DNA from: DATLFA01 sp039934635
GTDB lineage: Bacteria > Actinomycetota > Acidimicrobiia > Acidimicrobiales > WLNW01
Assembly: GCA_039934635.1 (NCBI GenBank)
Contig: JBDTLT010000100.1
Span: 1-18,424, forward strand
Reading direction: 5' to 3'
Length of the DNA: 18,424 bases
The notes beneath the pieces were generated by a model, which worked only from the letters and a program-made list of their open reading frames with translations, did no database searches and was not told the origin of the DNA. Within the stretch, counting starts at the first letter, position 1. Every line of letters begins with the position of its first letter. Shown piece by piece: positions 14,020 through 18,424 of this stretch. Position numbers and translations under genes: made by a program.

Positions 14020-15177
14020 CGGCTTGCGGGCAATCACAATCGCGCAGATCAGCGCGGCCCATCCACCAAAGCTCACCAGCAGGACCCGCGTGTCCGCGAC
14101 GCTGAGGATGATTGCGGCAAACAGCGGCGCAGTGAGTTGTCCGAGCCGCACCGACGTCGCCCACGCCGCGACCATTGCGCCGCGTTGATCCGGCGGTGAG
14201 ATGGCCGCGGTGTGGCTTTGCAGCGGCACGGTGATGAGCACCTCGCCGAAACCGATGAAGAACACCGGGAGGGCTGCCAGCAGCAGTGTCGGTGCCAGTC
14301 CGCACGCCACGATCAAACCGGCGTAGATCGCGAATCCGCACGCGGTGAGAAAGCCGGTCGTCACCCGGCTCGCAATGCGGCCGAGCAGCAGCGCCATGCA
14401 GACGGACCCGGCGGCCGGCGAGGCGAGGATCAGACCGCGAATCGACGGGCCGGCGTCGTATTGCTTTTCGAGATGCAGCGGCAGCGCGGTGACCGACGCG
14501 CCGAAGAACATCACGTAGCCCATGAACGCGATGAGCAGGAGGAACTTGACCTCGGGCCGGCGCACCTGCCCGCGGGCCGCAGTGAGTTGCCGCCCAAACG
14601 AGGTGGTGATCTCGGGTCGATCGTTGCGCAACACCTTGGCGGCGGCGACGGCGACGAAGAGGGGGAGGGCAGTGAGCACGAAGGGGCCGCGCCAGCCGAA
14701 TGCCTCGTCGAGAAAACCGCCCACGGCGGGGATGATCGCAATACCGGCGGTAATGGCCATCGAGTTGCGTCCGAGTACGCGCGTGCGCTCGACGCCGGTG
14801 TAGTTGTCGCCGATGATGACAACGGCGAGGTTGACGAACGCCGCCGAGCCGATGCCCTGTAACAACCGCGCGCCGATCAACATCGTGAAGTTCACGGCGG
14901 CCATCGACAGCAGCCCGCCGATGCCGAAGATCACGAGGCACGGCACGATCACGGTGCGTCGCCCGTAGCGGTCCGCCGCGACACCGATGATCGACGCCAT
15001 GAACAGGCCCGGCGCGTGCACCGACATCAATATGAACACGCTGGCCGAGTCGGACTGCCCGAAGTGATCGCGGATGTCGGGTATCGCCGGCGCGATGGCT
15101 GCGTTGGACAACAGCGCCGAGGCCGACATGGCGAACAGCACCGCCTGTTGTGCGCGCGTCAGCCCGGTTGTCTCCAC
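14005..15177 (-). CDS. MFS transporter, DHA1-like 12-helix efflux type
   Basis: This 390-residue protein has about 12 membrane segments. The first loop after helix 2 carries MFS motif A as GVAADRYGRRTV, and helix 4-5 has ARLLQGIGSAAF and the GRNSMAITAGIAIIPAVGGFL stretch resembling motif C of proton antiporters. It therefore probably exports a small molecule in exchange for H+. GTG 15177 is preferred: the longer frame to 15252 adds an Arg-rich stretch (MSRRQRISRRPRPRLARR) that overlaps the neighbouring gene. The start lies 14 bp after the stop of the upstream minus-strand gene, suggesting co-transcription. It converges on the P450 operon and could export its product or substrate; this is only a guess from position. 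Confidence 0.88.
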   Translation of the reverse strand: METTGLTRAQQAVLFAMSASALLSNAAIAPAIPDIRDHFGQSDSASVFILMSVHAPGLFMASIIGVAADRYGRRTVIVPCLVIFGIGGLLSMAAVNFTMLIGARLLQGIGSAAFVNLAVVIIGDNYTGVERTRVLGRNSMAITAGIAIIPAVGGFLDEAFGWRGPFVLTALPLFVAVAAAKVLRNDRPEITTSFGRQLTAARGQVRRPEVKFLLLIAFMGYVMFFGASVTALPLHLEKQYDAGPSIRGLILASPAAGSVCMALLLGRIASRVTTGFLTACGFAIYAGLIVACGLAPTLLLAALPVFFIGFGEVLITVPLQSHTAAISPPDQRGAMVAAWATSVRLGQLTAPLFAAIILSVADTRVLLVSFGGWAALICAIVIARKPLLDD

Positions 15178-15191
15178 GGCGTCGTCTCGAG

Positions 15192-15755
15192 TTAGAGCTC
15201 GTCGAGCCAGACGGGGGCGCGGTCGACGAGATATTCGCTGACGGCGCGACAACGTTCGAGCACGTCGCAGAGATGCTCTTGGCCGAGATAGATCTTGCCG
15301 AGGGAGATCTCGACGCGAGCGACGATGTTGAGCGTGCGTTGCGTGGTGTCGGTCACGGCCGGGAGCGAGTCGACCGCCGACACTTCGAGCGGCAGGTCGA
15401 GACCACCGATGCCGGCGAGCTCGGTGGCGAGCACCAGAAGATCGGGGCCTTTGAGCAGCGGCGGCATCGACCAGTTGAACACGAGCGGGATCTTGAGCGT
15501 GTCGGACGGTTCGCCCTCGTCAGGTAACGCGAGCACCTCGTCCTCGAACGCGAGAAGGGTGCGCGGCTCGACTTCGATGGCGAGGTGCAGGTCGAGCGGA
15601 CCGCCGCAGGCGTCCTCGGGGTGCAGGTCGACCTCCCACGCCTGGCGCATGGAGTAGGTCTCGACGAAATGGCGCTCGTCGTGGACGTGGAAGCCATGTT
15701 CGACGGCGTGATCTTTGAGATCGGCGACGAATCCAGCGACATCGATGACGGCCAC
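15192..15755 (-). CDS. Conserved-looking protein of unknown function
   Basis: This 187-residue protein begins at GTG 15755 (reading VAVIDVAGFVADLKDHAVEHG); an upstream ATG at 15791 would add MGLAQGRGRLSP, which overlaps the likely promoter of the divergent gene. It is a soluble, acidic protein with alternating strands and helices (PLDLHLAIEVEPRTLLAFED, LKIPLVFNWSMPPLLKGPDL, TLNIVARVEISLGKIYLG). No signal peptide, membrane helix or catalytic motif is visible, and I do not recognise the family. It precedes the MFS gene by 14 bp on the same strand and is divergent from the inositol-monophosphatase-like gene. Confidence 0.65.
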   Translation of the reverse strand: MAVIDVAGFVADLKDHAVEHGFHVHDERHFVETYSMRQAWEVDLHPEDACGGPLDLHLAIEVEPRTLLAFEDEVLALPDEGEPSDTLKIPLVFNWSMPPLLKGPDLLVLATELAGIGGLDLPLEVSAVDSLPAVTDTTQRTLNIVARVEISLGKIYLGQEHLCDVLERCRAVSEYLVDRAPVWLDEL

Positions 15756-15811
15756 GGGCGAAAGCCTGCCACGTCCCTGGGCCAAACCCACCGCTGTGCG
15801 ATGCTCTCGCG

Positions 15812-16558
15812 GTGGATGCCGACGACATGCTGGAGCTGTTGGGCTCGACCGCCGACGCGGTGACCATGGCCATGCACCAGCACCGCGAGTGGGGCCTCGC
15901 CGGCACCCGCCGGGGGCAGTACCACCACGACCTGGCAGCCGACGCCGCTGCGCTCGAGGTGCTCGAGCCGTCGGGCGTGACCATCTTGTCCGAAGAATCG
16001 GGTGTGCAGGCCGGCACTCTCGGCGTGACCGTGGTGATCGATCCGATCGACGGATCGACCAATGCGTCGCGGGGCCTGCCGTGGTGGTCGACCAGTCTGT
16101 GCGCCGTCGACGGTGACGGGCCGTGGGTGGCGTTGGTGGCCGATCAGGTCACGGGCGAGCGGTGGCACGCGGTGCGCGGGGATGGTGCATTCCACAACGA
16201 TGAGCGCATCACGCGTCCGGCGACGCCGCCGCTGCGCGACTCGATCATCGGTTTGGGCGGCTGGCCGCCGTTTCATTTCGGCTGGGCTCAGTTCCGTGCG
16301 TACGGCGCGATCGCGCTCGACCTGTGCGCAGTCGCCGACGGGCGCCTCGATGGCTATGTCCATTGCGTCACCGACGAAGTCGCAGAGTGGGATTACCTGG
16401 GCGGCATGCTCGTGTGTTTCGAGGCCGGCGGCGAAGTGATCGACATGCACGAGCGCGCGCTGGCGCCGCTCGATCATGGGGTCAGGCGCACGCCGGTCGC
16501 GGCGGGCGATCGAGCGTTGCTCGACGAGTTGCTGCTCGCGCGACGGAAGTTCGCGTGA
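15812..16558 (+). CDS. Inositol monophosphatase-family phosphatase
   Basis: This 248-residue protein carries the Mg2+-dependent, Li+-sensitive phosphatase signatures: LSEES (Glu61-Glu62, metal ligand region), DPIDGSTN (77-84, the DPxDGTxN metal site and nucleophile-orienting Thr/Ser), and EWDYLGGMLVCFEAGG (192-207), the second signature with Asp194. It would hydrolyse phosphomonoesters such as inositol phosphates, histidinol phosphate or PAP; the family does not allow the substrate to be told from these motifs. The GTG at 15812 lacks a Shine-Dalgarno and is probably leaderless. Its TGA overlaps the next gene's GTG as GTGA, so it is coupled to the NUDIX hydrolase. Confidence 0.9.
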   Translation: MDADDMLELLGSTADAVTMAMHQHREWGLAGTRRGQYHHDLAADAAALEVLEPSGVTILSEESGVQAGTLGVTVVIDPIDGSTNASRGLPWWSTSLCAVDGDGPWVALVADQVTGERWHAVRGDGAFHNDERITRPATPPLRDSIIGLGGWPPFHFGWAQFRAYGAIALDLCAVADGRLDGYVHCVTDEVAEWDYLGGMLVCFEAGGEVIDMHERALAPLDHGVRRTPVAAGDRALLDELLLARRKFA

Positions 16559-17091
16559 CCAACCGCAAGCGCCGTTGGATCGGACGGATCTTGCGCGCCG
16601 TGCCGACACCGATTCGCGAGTTCGCGGTGCGGCGCACGACGCCGTCTTACATCATGGGCGCGATGTGTCGCGTCGAGCGCGACGACGGGCGCGTCTTGCT
16701 CGTCAAGCCGAGCTATCGCACCGTGTGGACCCTGCCCGGTGGCGTGTCCGAGCGCGGCGAGACGCCGATCGACTGCATGCGGCGCGAGTTGCTCGAAGAG
16801 ACCGGCCTGCGCTGCGACGTCATCGGCGAGCCCGTGGTGATGGTCGATCCCAAGCACCGCATCTTCGATTTCGTCTACCAGGCGCGGCTAGCGCCCGGCG
16901 TCAGCCCCGACGATGCGCGTGCGGTCTCGCTCGAGATCACCGAGGTCGGATGGTTCGAGCCGGGGAAGATCCCCTCCATCACCGGCCCGTTCGCCCGCAA
17001 GGTGTTCTCGGCCAATTCCTCAGGCGACGGACGGGTGGTCGTGGTGGAAGCCCACGAAACACCAGACCGCGGGTGGCGGCACAGGCGATAG
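16555..17091 (+). CDS. NUDIX hydrolase
   Basis: This 178-residue protein has a perfect Nudix box, G-x5-E-x7-RELLEETGL at residues 63-85, containing the metal-binding Glu81 and Glu82. It cleaves a nucleoside diphosphate linked to another moiety; the substrate is not readable. A basic N-terminal extension (TNRKRRWIGRILRAVPTPIR) precedes the core. The frame is open from 16324, but GTG 16555 is chosen because it overlaps the phosphatase stop (GTGA) and because upstream sequence is that gene in another frame. The pair NUDIX plus IMPase-family phosphatase suggests sequential removal of phosphates from one metabolite, for example a housecleaning or nucleotide-salvage step; this is inferred. Confidence 0.9.
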   Translation: MTNRKRRWIGRILRAVPTPIREFAVRRTTPSYIMGAMCRVERDDGRVLLVKPSYRTVWTLPGGVSERGETPIDCMRRELLEETGLRCDVIGEPVVMVDPKHRIFDFVYQARLAPGVSPDDARAVSLEITEVGWFEPGKIPSITGPFARKVFSANSSGDGRVVVVEAHETPDRGWRHRR

Positions 17092-17120
17092 CGTGACGCA
17101 GCCTCCGAAATGGGGCACGC

Positions 17121-17197
17121 GGGCGCTTAGCTCAGTTGGCTAGAGCACCTCCCTTACAAGGAGGGGGTCGGGGGTTCGAGCCCCTCAGCGCCCACCA
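17121..17197 (+). tRNA. tRNA-Val (anticodon TAC)
   Basis: The cloverleaf is complete: acceptor GGGCGCT pairs with AGCGCCC (17187-17193), the D-arm lies in AGCTCAGTTGGCTAGAGC, the anticodon stem CCTCC/GGAGG encloses loop CTTACAA (anticodon TAC, reading GUA), and the T-arm contains GGTTCGAGCCC-type sequence. The discriminator is A17194, and CCA (17195-17197) is encoded. The gene lies 29 bp after the NUDIX stop on the same strand. Its 3' end faces an integrase gene, so it is the probable integration target of a mobile element and has been left functional. Confidence 0.95.
17160..17197. other. Candidate attachment-site core in the tRNA-Val 3' half
   Basis: Tyrosine recombinases encoded next to a tRNA 3' end usually cross over within the anticodon or T-arm and carry a copy of the tRNA 3' segment at the far end of the element. 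Here an integrase starts 105 bp downstream. The second copy would lie outside the window, so the core cannot be bounded precisely; the interval given is the anticodon-stem-to-CCA segment. Confidence 0.45.
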
Positions 17198-17224
17198 TAA
17201 AGGACCTGATCAGAGGCAATATTT

Positions 17225-17257
17225 CGGTTTCCACACCCCTGTGGAAACTGTGAATAA
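17225..17257. promoter_or_regulatory. Hairpin / cluster of DnaA-box-like 9-mers
   Basis: GTTTCCACA (17227-17235) and TGTGGAAAC (17240-17248) are perfect inverted 9-mers around CCCC, extendable to 17225/17250 with one G-U pair. TGTGAATAA (17249-17257) abuts the second arm; its complement TTATTCACA matches the DnaA-box consensus TTATNCACA, and each hairpin arm matches TTATCCACA at 7 of 9. It could be a tRNA terminator hairpin without a T-tract, a regulator dyad, or a DnaA-binding cluster. Confidence 0.4.
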
Positions 17258-17262
17258 CCGCC

Positions 17263-17282
17263 ATTTGTCAATATTTGTCAAT
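17263..17282. repeat. Tandem 10-bp repeat between tRNA and integrase
   Basis: ATTTGTCAAT occurs twice, perfectly and back to back (17263-17272 and 17273-17282). A partial match CAATATTT also occurs at 17217-17224 and again at 17269-17276, 52 bp apart. In an element end these may be integrase or excisionase arm-type sites, or an operator over the int promoter. Confidence 0.6.
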
Positions 17283-17294
17283 GCGCCATATCCT
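17265..17294 (+). promoter_or_regulatory. Integrase promoter
   Basis: TTGTCA (17265-17270) and TATCCT (17289-17294) form -35 and -10 hexamers 18 bp apart, followed by 8 nt to ATG 17303. There is no Shine-Dalgarno, so the transcript is probably leaderless. The second repeat copy fills much of the spacer, which would suit autorepression. Confidence 0.5.
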
Positions 17295-17302
17295 GCCCTT
17301 TC

Positions 17303-18424
17303 ATGCGAGGCCACATTCGGAAGCGGTCTGGCCCCGCGGGTGTGTCGTATCAAGTGATCGTGCCGACGACGCGGGATCCGATCTCGGGACGAGTCCGCCA
17401 GGTGTCCGCGACGGCGCACACCAAGCGTGAGGCCGAGGAGCTTCTGTCCCGCATGTTGAGCGAGGTCCACGGAGGCCAGCATGGCGGGCCCGACGTGTCG
17501 ATGGGCGAGTTGTTCGAGCGTTGGTACGAGCTCGCCTCGCCCGACTGGTCGCCGAAGACGGCGCTCGAGACGCGGCGATACCTCAACAACTACCTCATCC
17601 CACACCTGGGCAAGGTCAAGGTGCGCAAAGTGACGACGGCGTCGCTCGATGGTTTGTATACAAAGCTGCGTAAGAGCGGCGGGCGCAAGGGCGCGCCGCT
17701 GTCACCGTCGTCGGTGCGCCGCATCCACGTGGCGGTGCGAGGCGCGCTGACGCAAGCGAAGCGTTGGGGTTGGATCGTGCACAACCCGGCGGCGGACGCG
17801 TCGCCGGGCAAGTTGAAGGCAGCGGAGATCACACCGCCCGACGCGGCTGCGGTGGCGAAGTTGATCCGTGCCGCCGGCGCAGAGGAGTCAGAGTTCGGGA
17901 TCTTCTTGCGCATGGCCGCCACGACTGGCGCTCGGCGAGCGGAGCTGTGCGCGCTGCGGTGGAGCGACATCGATATGGCGAAGGGCTCACTGGTGATCCG
18001 GCGCGCGATGGTCGAGCATCCCGGTGGCGGCTTCTTGGTGAAGGACACGAAGACGCATGCGTCGCGCCGTATTGCGATCGATCCAGTGATGGTCAAGGCA
18101 TTGGCGTCGCATCGCGTGCGGATGGCCGCGAGGGGACTGGCCGCGGGCACTCCGCTCGGCAAGCACGCGTACGTCTTCAGCTACGCCTTGGATTGCGCCG
18201 ATCCCTGGCGGCCCGACGTCGTGACGCGTCGCTTCGTCCGGTTGCGTGACCGCCTCGGCCTCGAGGACGTACGTCTGCATGATCTGCGGCACTTCGTCGC
18301 GACACGAATGCTCGCCGATGGGGTAGCGGTGCCCACGGTGTCTGGCTGTCTCGGGCACGCAAGCTCGGCGACGACGCTGAACGTCTACGCGCATTTCCTT
18401 GCCGCAAGTGATCGCGACGCGGCC
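17303..18424 (+). CDS. Tyrosine recombinase / phage-type integrase, 3' truncated by window
   Basis: The frame is open from ATG 17303 to the last base, giving 374 residues with no stop reached. An N-terminal arm-binding-type segment (GHIRKRSGPAGVSYQVIV, about 3-50) is followed by a core-binding SAM-like domain (about 65-165) and the catalytic domain: TGARRAEL (Arg211), the KDTKTHASRR hairpin (Lys250), LHDLRH (His326, Arg329), LGHAS (His352) and the nucleophile Tyr362 in NVYAHF. All catalytic residues are present, so the enzyme is probably active. The architecture matches integrases of actinobacterial phages, integrative plasmids and conjugative elements. The tRNA-Val 3' end lies 105 bp upstream. 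The element body lies beyond the right edge. At most a few C-terminal residues are missing. Confidence 0.92.
   Translation, partial: MRGHIRKRSGPAGVSYQVIVPTTRDPISGRVRQVSATAHTKREAEELLSRMLSEVHGGQHGGPDVSMGELFERWYELASPDWSPKTALETRRYLNNYLIPHLGKVKVRKVTTASLDGLYTKLRKSGGRKGAPLSPSSVRRIHVAVRGALTQAKRWGWIVHNPAADASPGKLKAAEITPPDAAAVAKLIRAAGAEESEFGIFLRMAATTGARRAELCALRWSDIDMAKGSLVIRRAMVEHPGGGFLVKDTKTHASRRIAIDPVMVKALASHRVRMAARGLAAGTPLGKHAYVFSYALDCADPWRPDVVTRRFVRLRDRLGLEDVRLHDLRHFVATRMLADGVAVPTVSGCLGHASSATTLNVYAHFLAASDRDAA

Noticed and set aside
15192..15791. Use of ATG 15791 as start of the unknown minus-strand gene
   Set aside because: It would add a Gly/Arg-rich 12-residue leader and leave only 20 bp to the divergent GTG at 15812; GTG 15755 leaves room for both promoters.
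17225..17250. Intrinsic terminator for tRNA-Val as a firm call
   Set aside because: The hairpin is strong but is followed by TGAATAACCG rather than a T-tract, so I list it only as a hairpin / DnaA-box-like site.
1..18424. CRISPR array, toxin-antitoxin pair, restriction or other defence genes, rRNA, insertion sequences
   Set aside because: I looked for spaced direct repeats, transposase and nuclease motifs, and inverted terminal repeats on both strands and saw none. The only mobile-element gene is the integrase at the right edge.

Overview
The window is GC-rich and densely coding, with mostly G/C third positions, many GTG starts and several starts that look leaderless. Its families are typical of Actinobacteria: an LCP cell-wall ligase, a luciferase-like (probably F420-dependent) oxidoreductase, a Ser/Gly-rich lipoprotein, and an MCxxCM small protein. 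My inference is a high-GC actinobacterium, perhaps Acidimicrobiia; no marker gene here proves the class.

Layout. 1-1341: 3' part of an LCP-family protein (+). 1368-5122: a potassium-related module. A KimA-like K+ importer (+) lies between two orphan KdpD-type DUF4118 membrane proteins, one divergent (-) and one co-directional 15 bp downstream. The divergent intergenic region carries phased TCTTA repeats. 5172 onward: a possible small membrane protein whose 3' end is unresolved. 5466-6914: an APH-like phosphotransferase (-) with an altered catalytic loop. 6944-6996: a 53-bp near-perfect palindrome. 7012-7497: a lipoprotein (-). 7562-7888: an MCxxCM small protein (+). 7801-8945: a coupled pair (-), a small membrane protein and a DUF457-type membrane metal-dependent hydrolase.

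8970-14019 is one co-directional run: cytochrome P450, class I methyltransferase, LLM oxidoreductase, NAD-dependent epimerase/dehydratase and a DUF7064/CrtC-like protein, with gaps of 9, 4, 51 and 15 bp. It looks like an operon for oxidising and remodelling a hydrophobic small molecule; the substrate is unknown. An MFS transporter (-) converges on its end, preceded by an unrecognised protein (-). Divergent from that is a coupled inositol-monophosphatase-like / NUDIX pair (+).

17121-17197 is an intact tRNA-Val (anticodon TAC) with encoded CCA. It is followed by a short AT-richer control region with DnaA-box-like 9-mers and a tandem 10-bp repeat, then a tyrosine recombinase that runs off the window. 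This is the classic edge of a tRNA-integrated mobile element, whose cargo lies beyond 18424.

The most unusual items are the KimA/DUF4118 arrangement with its phased repeats, the tRNA-Val integration edge with its origin-like motifs, the overlapping divergent -10 elements at 8954-8963, and the five-gene P450 operon.
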